Below are positions 37,735 to 49,797 of a stretch of DNA of 64,000 nt, one piece after another (the first letter of the stretch is position 1; the number at the start of each line of letters is the position of its first letter). The notes beneath the pieces are model-generated. The model did no database searches, was not told the DNA's origin, and saw nothing but the letters and a program-made list of their open reading frames with translations. The DNA is from Piper betle. Lineage: Eukaryota; Streptophyta; Magnoliopsida; Piperales; Piperaceae. Made by a program: the position numbers and the translations under genes. The DNA lies in assembly GCA_033002965.1 (NCBI GenBank), contig JAURVB010013224.1:1-64000 (forward strand). The letters are read 5' to 3'.

Positions 37735-38035
37735 CTTATTTAGCCACACATTCACCACGGTAAGCGGTGGTGTTACCATAGCTAACATTACCACAGCTTA
37801 GCCACGGTAAAATGGTGGCTAAACTAAACCACAGGATAGCCATGAGTTTCTCATTGCTAAATTTAACCAAAGCTTTGGGTGGCCAAACTGTGGCTTGATT
37901 GTAGGTCGCAAACTAGCCAAGTCATTGACACAGCAAATAGCTGTGGCTAAACATGACCACAGTAAATTGTATGAATGGCAGGTTTGACCCCACTGAAAGT
38001 GCCACGGTGGATCGTCGTGGCTTCTTTCCCTTGAC
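37735..38035. repeat. Subterminal-type TAGCCAC / GTGGCTA repeats
   Basis: Short motifs TAGCCAC, CCACGGTAA and their complements (GTGGCTAAAC, ACTGTGGC) occur more than ten times in 300 bp in both orientations. This density is typical of transposase-binding ends of CACTA or related transposons. Confidence 0.6.
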
Positions 38036-38040
38036 AACCT

Positions 38041-39054
38041 TTATCTAGCCTCGAGATAAGGGCCAATTCCACGATTCTGACAGACGCTTAATATCGGCTT
38101 AAATGGTTTTAATTAAAATAACAAATTTTAAATCATACTAAGAAGTCATGAAGAGCATGCAACTGCCTTTCGGAAAAAAATTATCTCGTTTATTTATGTA
38201 ACTAAATTACTCGAACTAAAAATTGCAGATATAGAAAAACCACTTAAATTGATACAAAATTTATCCAATGTATAATGGCAAAATATAATAAATAAACAAT
38301 TAAAGTGAATACCATTAAGTTTACTAATGTTTTACCACTTGCAAGCATGAGCATGGGTCTACGTTATTTGGGTACAGAGCCCAACTTTTATACATCAAAT
38401 TTAGGTCGAGTTAAACAAATTTAAGGTTTTTAATTATCTATGAACTAATTTAGACCTGTGCAACGTGTAAGTTAAAAACTGAATTAAAGATGTATAATAT
38501 TAGAAAACATAAAAAAATCTTTTAAATAAAGTTTGATAAATAAATATATAATAATTTTACAATTTGAACACTCGGTATGAAAACATCTACAATTTCTTAG
38601 TTGAAAATTTATTATAAATATTATCTTATTAAAGCTAAACATTCAAACTACTAAGTGACTTCAACTTTTAATCATCAAAATTTTACGTAAATGATAACTA
38701 TTATGTAGTTAGTTAATGTTGTGAATTAAATATTTATTATTTTTAATATGTATATAATTTAATTTAATTAATAGTACATGGAGAAATATAAAATAATTTA
38801 AAATGTAAATATACGTAAACATTTAATTTTAAACCTAATATTTTTAAATATATTTAAAAATATCTTGAGTATTGAAATCAATTTGAAATTATCAAAATCA
38901 AAATCAATTAAATTTCAAATATTAATATATAATTAGTTAAAAACAAGTATTTAAACAATTAAAAATGCTGTCCCTCCGTTTAACCCTCGGGGATCCGATC
39001 TTCTTCCTTCCTTGACGTGGAATTGTCAACCCCTCCCCGACCGTCCCCCTCGCC
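38041..39054. promoter_or_regulatory. AT-rich intergenic region with presumed promoter of the kinase gene
   Basis: No gene is seen. The last 80 bp before the start codon change abruptly from AT-rich to C-rich sequence, as expected for a 5' untranslated region. A TATATAAT sequence at about 38926 is a possible TATA box, but nothing fixes the transcription start. Confidence 0.35.
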
Positions 39055-42000
39055 ATGAACGCCGCCGACGATTCATCTCCCGCCGCCGGCCGTCCCTCCT
39101 CCTCCTCCCTCGGCGGCAGCGGCGGCGGCAGCGGCGGCGGCAGTGGCGGCGGCAGTGGCGGCGGCGGCGCAGGCTCCGCCGAGAAGCAGAAGGAGAAGGC
39201 GAGGGTGAGCCGGACCTCCCTCATCCTCTGGCATACACACCAACACGACGCAGCCGCCGTGCGCAAGCTACTGGAGGAGGACTCATCGCTGGTGGCGGCT
39301 AGCGACTACGACAACCGGACGCCTCTCCATGTCGCCTCCCTCCATGGCTGGGTCGACGTTGCCAAATGCCTTCTTGAGTATGGAGCTGATGTGAACGCCC
39401 AAGATCGGTGGAAGAACACGGTACTTGGTCTTAATTAGGGATTGAGTTCAAGAACTTATTGATTGATCTAATATGTTTGGGTGCTATGATTATCTGATTG
39501 AGTTCGTAGTAGTATAAAAGAAGCTTCTTGATTCAGTTTTCGGTAAAAAAACGGAGTTCTTGATGCAGGATTGATGTCGGAAGACCTGCTTAAGACACAC
39601 TTGTGAGCTTGTGTGTTTATTGTTGATTTGTCAGTCGAGTACTGTTTTGAGGTCAAATTATAACTTGGTTTATGGAGTTTGTAACTGTTTCATTGTTGTA
39701 TAGTGATTAAATTGACATGGAATGTAGACTTTTGATTTTATTTGATCGAGTTCAGGAACGTATTTGTTGATCTGTGATGTTTGATTGGTATGATTGTCTG
39801 ATCGAGTTCATATTTGTATAAAAGAAGTTTCTTGATTCAATTTGCTTTAAAAGAATGGTGTCCTTGATTTAGGATTGAATATTGGGTGACCTGCTTAAGT
39901 GTGACGTGGGAGCGTGTGTTTATTGTTGATTAGTTAGTCGAGTACTGTTTCTGAGATCAAATAGCAACCCTGGGTTGTGAAATCTAAAACTGTTTCTTCC
40001 TGAAATAGGATAAGGTTAATGATTGCTTGCTAGTTATGGGATTGATAGTCTAGGATTTTAAAGGGGGTTATGGAAATTATGCTTGATTTGATTGCATTCT
40101 TCAAAATTAACTGCCTAAAAACTTCAGATTTATCAATACAATCTAGTGGAAGCATGAACAGTTAGTATTAAAAAATGACGGAGGAAAAGTTTGGTGATGA
40201 AACTTTTTATTTCTTTAGATGCTGTGGCGACAAATGCATGATGATGGTACTGTTTTTACATATGACAATAGATTCAGAAAAGAAATATAAACTGCCACAA
40301 TCAAGAGGAAACCTTTAGGTGTGAATATAAATGTGCATTTTTTATGAAAGCTACTTTTTACATCAATATGGAAGAAGCTTTAAGGGACTTCTCCTAACAT
40401 CATAGGTTCATGAGATGTATGTCACATGACCTTAAAATGTCTTCTTTCTCAAATAAATAGATGGTTTATATTGCCATGACTTTGGGTATTGGGCAATGGT
40501 TGAGCATTGAAGTCATTAAAAAACATCTTTGCCTAGTGTATGCAGAATCATACAAAATTTGATTGCTGTTGTAGAGAGAAATGCGTAGATGTTTTTATTC
40601 TGCAAAATATGACATGCTAGACCATATCTTTTCTTGATGAAGCATACTCTGTCTTGTTTGTGGACTAAATCAAGGTGTTTCTTGTAACAGCCACTAGCTG
40701 ATGCTGAAGGTGCAAAGAAACACAGCATGATCGAGTTGTTGAAGTCATATGGCGGCTTGTCTTATGTGAGTTCCTGCTAATGCATATTGATATGGAGGTT
40801 TTTTATTTCGTTTATATTCCACATCATAATTGAGATATTGCTCATTTTGAACTGCACAAAGTAGTTGTCTTCTTTTTCAACCCTTTGCATTATTCTGATG
40901 CAATTTGATTTTATATACCTGAGGAGAGCATTGCCGATGGGAGTCTGGTCATTTCTTTTTATTATTGTCTTCAACCAGTCAATTGTTTCGATGGGTTAGT
41001 AGTGTATGATTCAAAGTTTGGGAATTAACTAATGCTCCGTTTTCGCTAATTTAGCTAAATAGAAATATATCGCTGATTGTATTATTGACAGGGGCAAAGT
41101 GGAAGTCATTTTGAGCCAAAACCCGTACCACCACCTCTTCCTCAGAAATGTGATTGGGAAATTGACCCTACTGAGTTGGATTTCTCAAACTCAATGATTA
41201 TTGGAAAGGTAATTATTCATCTTGCATTGGTTTTCTTATTTGGAGGATAGCCTAACTAGGCATCTGTCTTTTTTCATTAATAATTGATTATGAAATTTGC
41301 AGGGTTCTTTTGGTGAGATAGTGAAAGCCTTTTGGCAGGGAACACCAGTTGCAGTTAAACGCATCCTTCCTTCACTTTCTGACGATCGGTTGGTCATGTA
41401 AGATAAATTCTGTTGCTTTCCCCAATGGAATGACTAACCTGCACTTCCCTGTGGACACATTTCATATGATTGACATTGTTGGATGGTTGTGAAATTGATT
41501 CCTTGTAACTCTCCCCTGAGGGAAAGGGTGGGATATTTTATTAGTTCATCTCTCTCCAATTATTCTCAAAGAGGGTTTATAAAATAACACTTGTATTGTA
41601 TGTTGGGATCACTTTCCTATTTTCGTCCATCACTTTGTCACTTGTCAACTCCTTATATGGGATCCTTAGTTTTTTAAACCGATAACGTATTGCTATGGTT
41701 TTCCAGCCAGGATTTTAGACATGAAGTAAATCTCCTAGTGAAGCTGAGACACCCTAACATTGTCCAATTTCTTGGAGCAGTAACGGAAAGGAAACCTTTG
41801 ATGTTGATTACTGAGTATCTGCGGGGGGTATGTTGTTTGTAGTTACTTGCTTCTAATAGTGATGATGATTTTTTTCTAGTTTGTTTGTTCAAGTCATGCA
41901 TGCTTACATGTTTCGGAGGATAAAGTAATTTAAAGCTCTCAATTTTAAAGCCTTTTCCCTGCAGAGATTTTGCTTCTTTTCTAACCTGACATGATGTTGG

Positions 42001-44224
42001 CAATGATGTCGCTTTATGTTTTAAATGAGCTATTTGTGGATTATTCTATGGCTTTGTTCAGATTAAGAACAGTTACTAGCTTTTTTAGTCTGATTGGAGA
42101 ATCACTTGGTTCGCATCTCTCTTTTAATAATGAAATCTGTATTTATAGCTAGAAGCTGCTTACATTTTATTTTGGAAGCGTTTTAAATTCTTTAGAGGGC
42201 CTTCTAGTGACGTTTTTTTAACCTATTTTTTGGGCATATACAGGGAGACCTTCATCAGTATCTTAAAGAAAAGGGTGCATTGAGTCCGTCGACTGCAATT
42301 AATTTTGCACTAGATATTGCCAGGTTTATGTTTAAGCCAATGTGTGTTAATATTCTATGCGTTCTTTAAATATTTTTTTCTTATGTTCCTTAAAATGCAG
42401 AGGCATGGCGTATCTTCATAATGAGCCTAATGTTGTAATTCATAGAGACCTTAAACCCAGGTAAATGGATGTTTATTGTGTTCTGTGAAATACATTGTAA
42501 AATACATTTCAATAGGCAAATGGATATTGAATTCACAGCAAAGGAGTACCTTTCCTACGTTAGAAATGTCCCAGTTTTCTACTTGATATTTGTAAAAAGG
42601 ATTTTAGTTTTAAAGAATTTATTTTTCCTTATTCAATTTGCTGTACAGAATTACCAAATGTTAAATTCATATTTACTTTATTTAATGAGCTTTTGTTTAA
42701 ATAAGCAAAAAGATGGAAAAATCTAGTGCCTGACTAAGCTTGATTTAATTGATGTTGTAGGAATGTTCTTTTGGTCAATTCCAGTGCAGACCATCTGAAG
42801 GTTGGTGACTTTGGGTTAAGCAAGCTAATTAAAGTACAAAATTCTCACGACGTGTACAAAATGACTGGAGAGACTGGGAGTTGTAAGATATACCAACATT
42901 ATTATTTCTTGTTCTATCTTCTTAAATTCTGCTTCATCTTCTAATCCTTATTTTGAAAAATTTTATTCTCTTGGTGTGAACCTTGTGGTTTTGTGCCATA
43001 CCTCAGAAAGAAATAAATCTTAATGCTCATGGAGTAATATTTAAGAATTGGCTGGTGTGTCAGCTCTATCATAACGTTCAAAATAGTTCAAATGTGTGGA
43101 AAAATTGAGAAACATATTGGAGCGATGAAATTGGAGCTTAGGACAATGTTTTAAATATATGAGCTCTTTGTTTTTTTACTAATTTAGGTAGTGTCAGCTT
43201 TCTAAAAATGTGAATCCTGAATGCAATAGACAATTATATTCAACTTTATATCCAAATGCACTTAAAACAGACGTCACCTTCCCAGATTTGTCAACTAAGA
43301 ACAGCAAAATTATTGACTAGTTGGATTTTTTAAGTTCTAAATAAAGACTTTACTGCTTGGTGAAGTTGGGTGGAACTTTTCCAGTTTTAAAAATCATTAG
43401 GATCAATTTTTATAGTGGTATAACATAAAAATAAGTGAATTTCATGGGAATTTATATTCCCAGTCATTTGTTGGGGCTCATTCATTTCTGCATTTTTAAT
43501 GGTAGTGGGCTGTAAAATGGCCCAATTGAATGGATGCTACATAAGCCTAGAAATGATGATTGCTGAAGACTGATTTCCTTACATCTTAATTGTTTTTTAT
43601 ATATCAAATTAACTGTGTTTTATCTTTCTATTGAAAGACCGATATATGGCACCTGAGGTCTTCAAACACCGGAGGTACGACAAGAAAGTTGATGTGTTTT
43701 CATTTGCAATGATACTGTACGAGGTAATGGTTTACTGATTATTTATTCCATAAAATAATGTAGAACTTCACCGTCACTAATATGTCAATCTGTCACAGAT
43801 GCTGGAAGGTGATCCCCCATTCTCAAATTATGAACCTTATGAAGCTGCGAAGTATGTGGCAGATGGCCATAGGCCAATATTCCGCTCTAAAGGATTCCTT
43901 CCTGAACTAAAAGAGTAAGTGAAGACAATCATATGCATTATTATGTTTATAATTGATAGGTTCTTTTTCATTGTCATCTAACATGATAATTTGCAGGCTA
44001 CTTTCTGCCATAGTAATTATGTCTAGGGTATCATTTACTGAATAGTTTTGTAGCCATTTAAAGTGGATCAGATATCACTAACAAATAGAAGTTTCAGATT
44101 GACAGAACTGTGCTGGGCACCCGACATGAATATTCGGCCACCATTTCTGGATATACTGAAGAAACTTGAAAAGGTCAAGGAAACAATATCTACAGACCAC
44201 CACTGGAGCATTTTTTCACAATAG
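39055..44224 (+). CDS. VIK: Ankyrin-repeat Raf-like protein kinase, VIK/ILK type (11 exons)
   Basis: Exons are 39055-39420, 40691-40765, 41092-41208, 41303-41397, 41707-41827, 42244-42323, 42401-42460, 42761-42882, 43638-43723, 43799-43914 and 44098-44224. All introns have GT/AG ends, and the joined frame is 454 codons plus stop with no interruption. The N-terminus has a Ser/Gly-rich tract (residues 20-38), then KARVSRTSLILWH and ankyrin repeats (about 60-145, with RTPLHVASLHGWVDVAKCLL). The kinase domain has IGKGSFGEIV (184-193), VAVK with Lys205, HRDLKP with Asp301, DFG with Asp321 and MAPEVF. It closely resembles Arabidopsis VIK (VH1-interacting kinase), a cytosolic Ser/Thr kinase linked to vascular receptor signalling and to the tonoplast sugar transporter TMT1. 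Function here is inferred from similarity. The ATG chosen is the first in frame; length fits the family. Confidence 0.93.
39440..39965 (+). repeat. Tandem duplication in intron 1 of the kinase gene
   Basis: A unit of about 304 bp starting GATTGAGTTCAAGAAC (39440) is repeated, diverged, from 39744 (GATCGAGTTCAGGAAC). Shared landmarks are TATAAAAGAAG, GACCTGCTTAAG and GTCGAGTACTGTTT in the same order. Confidence 0.8.
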
Positions 44225-45640
44225 CAGTGCAAAGAGCTCTTTGGCCATGACCACCCTTGTTTTGCAAGTTATCTTCTCTTCTATAATTTGGGGATTGATA
44301 TTGTTTAAATCTAAGGGTTTTGATTCCTCTCCAATTATTATATGACCAGAAGCATTATGATCAGTAATCACTGAAGGATTAGTTGGGTGCATAAAATAAG
44401 ATTTTTGTTTCTTTTATATATGTAAGCGTGAGGAAATATGTTCTGCATCTTAGCCTTCGTTATGAACATTTTTCTGTATCTAGATTCTTCATTTTTGGGG
44501 TGATATAAATGATGTGTAGTTGTTAACGTCTGAAAATTTTATGTTGTATAGATACATTTGGAAATAAAGCTTGAGAGGTGAATCTATTGGATCAAGCTGA
44601 TACTAACCAGTCTTGCTAAAGTTGCCAATGTTAGTGTTATCAATATATCAGTCTTTATAGTGTATTTCAAAGTGGGTATTTCGGTAATTGTAAGTGTTGT
44701 CGAATATAATTTTTCATAAAGTATAATTCTAAGTAGATATTTCTTTATATTAAAATATTACCTATTTAGTAAAGTCTGCAAATACTCTGGCGTATTTGAA
44801 GCGTAACTAAGTCGGACGCGACGAAAAAATTCTGACAGTTGAAGCCCTCACTTTGAAAAGTTTGGTTGAAATGGAAGGAAAAGGACCACATATGAAGAGT
44901 AAAAGAGCTTGTGCTCACTGACTTGACTTGAAATCATCAACTAGAAGGGCGCCAGAGAATGGCAATTCATGTATCCTTGTGTGAAGTATAACTAATTGCT
45001 CACAAAGAGCAAGGACATTTGTGGTGAAGTGGCTACAACTAATTTAGATCAAAATACGTTCGCGAATTGCATGACAAGTAATTTGTTCGAAGCATTTAGC
45101 CATTAAAATGTTTGGGTTTTTTAAGACAAGTGTTTGGAGAATTGAGTTAATTCAGAAATTCATAATAAAAAGTTAAATTCGTAATAATTCAATTTACAAT
45201 GAATAGGGAGGCGGGCAGATGTTAGAATGGTAGGCTCTCTCCGACAGTCTTAAGCTTTTGTGAACAAGTTCAATTGTTTCTTGAATGATGATAGATAACA
45301 AATACAAGCACAAACATTAGCTCATCTAACCATTTTTTTCTTACAAAAGCTTTTGCAATAATCCATAAATTAATAAAGACAAATACTACCTTCAAAGCTT
45401 CTCCGGAGGAAAAGAAGGAAAGCTTCATCAACCCCAGAAATCAAGCATGATCTGACTTTTCCTTAACTAAATACATACTAAAATGAAAATAATAGTAATT
45501 TCAATTTTTATACTGATGTAGGCATGGTGAAGAAAAAGAAAATGAAAATATTTATGACAATGAAATTTGTACTCCAATATATAATAAATTTCCAATTTGA
45601 ACAAATAATTTTAAAAAATTAGTGATAAAATTTGATAATT
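44225..45640. other. 3' untranslated and intergenic region
   Basis: The first few hundred bases after the stop are T-rich and probably include the 3' end of the kinase transcript; an AATAAAG lies near 44561. No further gene, RNA or repeat is supported. The sequence is AT-rich to about 45640. Confidence 0.5.
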
Positions 45641-45830
45641 TAGACAAGTATTTTGGCATACACAATTTCCACTTCCCGGAACCGGGGAACCACCAAACGG
45701 CCGGTGGTAGGAAACCTATCTTTGAAACCTCCGTCCAAAACTTCTTTTTCTTTCTTTCTTCTTCAACCCATTCCCAACCCACCTTCCCCACTCTCCCAAC
45801 CATGGAAGCTGTCACAGACTTAATTCAAGG
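45641..45830 (+). promoter_or_regulatory. Possible displaced 5' region of the FabZ locus
   Basis: A CT-rich leader (CTTCTTTTTCTTTCTTTCTT near 45740-45760) runs to CCAACCATGG at about 45797-45806. It looks like a plant 5' leader and start codon. The short frame from that ATG (MEAVTDLIQG) runs out after 25 codons and matches no family known to me. Because a repeat fills the gap to the FabZ start at 47584, this may be the original promoter and leader, cut off by that insertion. This is inference only. Confidence 0.25.
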
Positions 45831-45849
45831 TAGAATTTTTTGCCCATTT

Positions 45850-47573
45850 ATCAGCATCTGTGCAGCGTATTCCCCTTAGGAACACTAGCCTTCCACAAGT
45901 CGCACTCCTCTCAACAATACCTGCGAGAGACGGAAACCGATCCTATTGTCAATACCGCTACCCACCAACACGCCTGACATAGCACACCCTGCCGACTACC
46001 CAGACAGCAGTGCATCGTACCAGGTACCGATTACCAAACAACACACCACGGTGCTATGCGCTCGCCAAGTCTTGTCGCTCAATGTCCCAGTGCACTGGCT
46101 ACCCACTACCAGCACAAGTATAGCTACCCATTCACAGGACAGCCCCAATCTCAGAATCCTTGGATTAACGCCCAATGCCAAATATCGACGCTGACAACAA
46201 CTCAATTACAGGAACTCCATCCCAACATTTATTTAAATCATAAACAAAAGATACAAGTAATCCCTCCCAGACTACTTGTCGGCTGTGGACATGCAAACCC
46301 CACGCCGAATCTCTCAACCTTGCTTGAGAGACTATGAGAACACCCTCACTCGGTCCTCACTCTCAACCCTCCAGTCGTCCCCCTTGGATCAACTAGTTAC
46401 ATGTAATTTCCTCAACTAGTATATGCAAGGGGTTGATAAGAACATAAGTTGCATAATACCTCGATCCCGGTCGACTTGACTGATCCAGCAGCGCACACGT
46501 GAAGTCCAATCCTACTCCAAGGATCAACTGCAGCCCTTCACCGTCTCCCTACCTTGATCTCGGTATGCTTCTCTCTACGAAAACCTCAACACAACTCTTT
46601 CCAGCAGTGCTCTCCTCTACCAGATGTTCTCCTCCTCCTTTCCCATACAGGAGGCCGCCCATTATATAGAAAACCCTGACTCGTGTTCACCAACTCCGGA
46701 TAAACCCAAATCTTCCCCATAATCTTTATCTCCAAAAGATCACCTAAGATTCACCGCGTCTTTATCCCTAGACCCGATCACGTCCAGGATCTTCCCCACG
46801 GCTTAGGCTTATCTCCAACCTGAGTTTGATGCAACATTGCTCGTGCCAGATATGCTCCTGCCCACTTTCCACGAAGCTTCCTCCAAACCATCGGCTACAC
46901 CGCTAGTTCAACCATCTCACCTACTGGCTTGACCCTAGCAAATGCTCAGCCACAAGATCAACCTCTTCAACGCTTCCAGTAGTTTCCGACTCCAAGACCG
47001 GCATCCATCTACCGCTACAAACTCCAGCATCCAGTGCCGCCACACACGTCGACACCCAATGCCACTGCAAACGTCGGCACCAAATCACCGCTGGACATCG
47101 CTACCGCCAGGAACCAAATACTGCTCCAAACACCGGTATTTGCATACTGCTACAAGCCTACACTGTGCACTCTAGCATGCCGCTATTTTGATCGGCAAGC
47201 TGCTTGGCACGCCTGTGCTACTCAGTATGCTACTCAGTAGTTTGATCGGTATTCTGCTCGATACGCTCGGTTGCACCCAACCTCACTCTGCTGACATAAA
47301 CACTAACCTGCTCGTGACACCTAGCCTTAGTGTTCGATCACCAGCACCTGACTAGCGCTCCATCTCACAAACCAACACCATCTTGAGGTTTCTTGGACTC
47401 GACCACCGCTACATGCCCGATACATTATATATCGCTACATGTGCCAATACTCACTGTCTCTCGACACTTGGCTCAACAGCTACGTGCACCATAGTCCAAC
47501 TACATGCAACTATAATACATTTAGTATATTGTAAGTTGTTTCACCACCACTAAACCCTAACTCCGGGTGCATC
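45850..47573 (-). mobile_element. LTR-like dispersed repeat inserted directly upstream of the FabZ copy
   Basis: The right end (minus strand start TGATGCACCCGG at 47573) and the segment to 46374 match, inverted, 62697-64000. On the minus strand it has a TATA-like TATATAATGG near 46658-46666 and later an AATAAA near 46237. This gives the layout of an LTR (promoter, then polyadenylation signal). The left border is uncertain because the other copy leaves the window. No coding region was recognised. The insertion ends 10 bp before the FabZ start codon. Confidence 0.6.
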
Positions 47574-47583
47574 AACAGAAGCC

Positions 47584-49549
47584 ATGGCCATGACCAGTGC
47601 TGCAGCTTCTCCTCTCTCGCTGCACCACCCTCCACTCCCCTTCCTTCCACCTCCAACCACCCCCACCTCCTCCTCACATTGCCTCCCGATGCGAACGTCC
47701 TTCCCACTGTCCTCTGATCTGCCCAAAACTGATTCTTTTGTCACTTTCTGCTCAGCGGCCGGTGACCAAGAGGCTCTGCCCATCGAAAAGAGTTGGGTTT
47801 TCTTTCTCTTGCTCAAAAGCTTCCAACTTTTACTTTCGTTTTCGGTCATTGCATGTGTTCGTTTTGTTATATCATTTTTTAAAATTTTTTTGCAGGGTTC
47901 CCACCGTTTCTTACTGTTATGGATATTAACCAGATCCGTGACATTTTGCCCCATCGGTCAGTATATGTTGTTTGGTGTTGGAGAATTGGATGTTTCACTT
48001 AATGGGCGATTGATTGTATTTTCTTTCTGATTTATGGTTTGGTCAAGGTTCCCGTTTCTTCTGTTGGATAGAGTGATTGAATACAACCCCGGCGTCTCTG
48101 CAGTTGCAATTAAAAACGTTACCATTAATGATAACTTCTTCCCGGGGCATTTCCCAGAGAGGCCGCCTTATGCCTGGTGTTCTCATGCTTGAGGTATATT
48201 ATGGTGCCTCCCTCCCTCCTCGTGTGTGTGTTTGTTGGAAGATGTATAGGAAACAATTCTCTTGTTTGTGAAGGTGGATCTGTCTGGCAAATTTCACCAA
48301 TGAGTGATGATAGGCTATTCAATTTGTGTGATCATGATGATCATAATAATAATGAGGCCTTATTTGACATCACTATAAGTACATAGCAATCAGAAGTACT
48401 ATAATTTGATTATTGTTGTTTGATGCTTATAATAAGATGGTCTAGTTGATTAACTTTAAGTGTGATAAGTACTGTTTTAAGTGGGGAGGAGGAGGGTTGG
48501 CATTAAGAAGGGTATCTGGCCATCAAAACATTGTCATTTCAAGACACATGTATTATTAAGGTGGAAATTAATGACATTTATAAAGTCAAGGAGTTTAGAT
48601 TATTCCTTCTCTGATTTGCATCTGGTTTATGGGAATTTACTCTTTTCTCATTATGAGCTGTATTACTAATACCAACGTTTGAGAAAGCAGAATTATATAT
48701 GTTCTCTGGAGGTCATACTTACTGTATTTTTTGTTGGATTTGAGGTCTAAAAGAAGTTACAATTTTCCTTTTATGTAAGATAAAAAGATATTCTGGCAAG
48801 AGAAGAAGAGTGCTAAGACTTTAGTGTGCGTGCTTCCTGCGTACAATCCAATTTTGATAGCTTCTTGCTTTGCTTCCATTCAACCGTATCCTTATGTTGC
48901 CAAATTATCTAAACAATGTGTAGAAAGAATTCGTTGGTTTTGTAATTTTAATATGTATGAAACTTTCACATGGAATAATTATGGGCGAACCGAAATATGA
49001 TAGAATAACTTCAAGATTTTTAAGACAAAACGTATGTAGGAGTAGTTTCTGCAATGCATTTATCTTTGAGTCGTTTGGAGAATAGGTTTTTATGACTGAG
49101 TTTGTTAAGAATTGATGCGTGATAGCGAGGCTCAACTTCAACAACTGGCGCAATATTTCGTTTCGCATGATCATTATTAGTTTGCAACTTGACACATCTC
49201 TATACTCATAAATGGCTTACACGGCTCTACGAACAACCATAAATCGGCCAGCTTTGCTAGACTTTTGTTTGTTTCATGATAAAAATGTCTGTGATGCAGG
49301 CCACGGCTCAGGTTGGACGGATTGCTATGCTCCAGCCCTAAGTCGGGGGATCTCACGAAAGCATCTGTTTTGTGGGAATAGACAAAGTGAGGTTTCACAA
49401 GCAGGTGGTTGCCGGAGACGCCTTGGTGATGAGAATGACATCGGTGAAGCTTCAAAAACGTTTCGGAATTGCTAAGATGGAAGGAGTGGCTAATGTTGGG
49501 AGACGTTGCCAGTGAGGCCGAGCTTTTACTGGCAATGGTAAGTGAATGA
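47584..49549 (+). pseudogene. FabZ: Decayed plastid 3-hydroxyacyl-ACP dehydratase (FabZ) copy
   Basis: FabZ removes water from 3-hydroxyacyl-ACP in plastid fatty-acid synthesis. Four exons are traceable: 47584-47791 (transit-peptide-like Ser/Pro/Leu-rich start), 47896-47956 (MDINQIRDILPHR), 48048-48193 ([38 protein letters not shown]) and 49300-49549 (GIDKVRF, VKLQKRFGIAKMEG). The catalytic His of GHFP and Glu of VLMLE remain. Lesions are an extra base near 48168 (after FPER), a TAA at 49339-49341 where families have a Glu codon, a Met-to-Thr change at the start of exon 4, and a 2-bp loss near 49495. Introns keep GT/AG ends. Several independent lesions make a pseudogene more likely than sequencing error. 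The start is directly preceded by a repeat. Confidence 0.85.
48194..49299. other. Intron 3 of the FabZ copy
   Basis: A 1.1-kb AT-rich intron between GAG/GTATAT and TTGATGCAG-type ends. No other feature is supported within it. Confidence 0.7.
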
Positions 49550-49797
49550 TGACATGGCGGGCAGCCATGAACTTGTTTTTTCTCTTCCAGAGTCACTTGA
49601 CAGTGTTCTCAAATAGTGAGGAAGTTCCCTGTTTGCTATCTTCGTTTTCCAAACAGAAATTTGCGTTTCATAGATTCTAACGCAATTCTGGACACCGTTT
49701 CTCGTGTAGAATAAGTTGCACACTTGACATGGTCTAGACGAACAATAAGAACTAGATTTTCATTTCAATATGTATTTACTCAGTTATAATGCAAACC

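Larger units (their letters stand above)
35634..38040 (+). mobile_element. Probable CACTA-like DNA transposon remnant (right part)
   Basis: This is the locus into which element 1 inserted. Close downstream of the target duplication, an open stretch with PRLVDIEHMEEAMPKPFGDK (35636-35695) continues past an internal stop. A second stretch at 36835-37030 contains DVYLFTAGRTNRGRCYGF, resembling the plant transposon protein often found beside CACTA transposases. A charged, coiled-coil-like stretch follows near 37140-37230. The end at 37735-38030 is dense in short direct and inverted TAGCCAC motifs, like the subterminal regions of CACTA elements. The family assignment is inference; no terminal CACTA was located. 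Confidence 0.4.

Noticed and set aside
42469..42726. 85-codon open frame within the kinase gene
   Set aside because: It lies wholly in intron 7, AT-rich, with no domain.
45802..45879. Short protein starting MEAVTDLIQG
   Set aside because: Only 25 codons, no family match, and adjacent to a repeat; kept only as a possible displaced leader.
45810..47578. ACAGA as target duplication of the repeat next to FabZ (45816-45820 and 47574-47578)
   Set aside because: The left ACAGA is not followed by a TG-type LTR end, and a 5-bp match is likely by chance.
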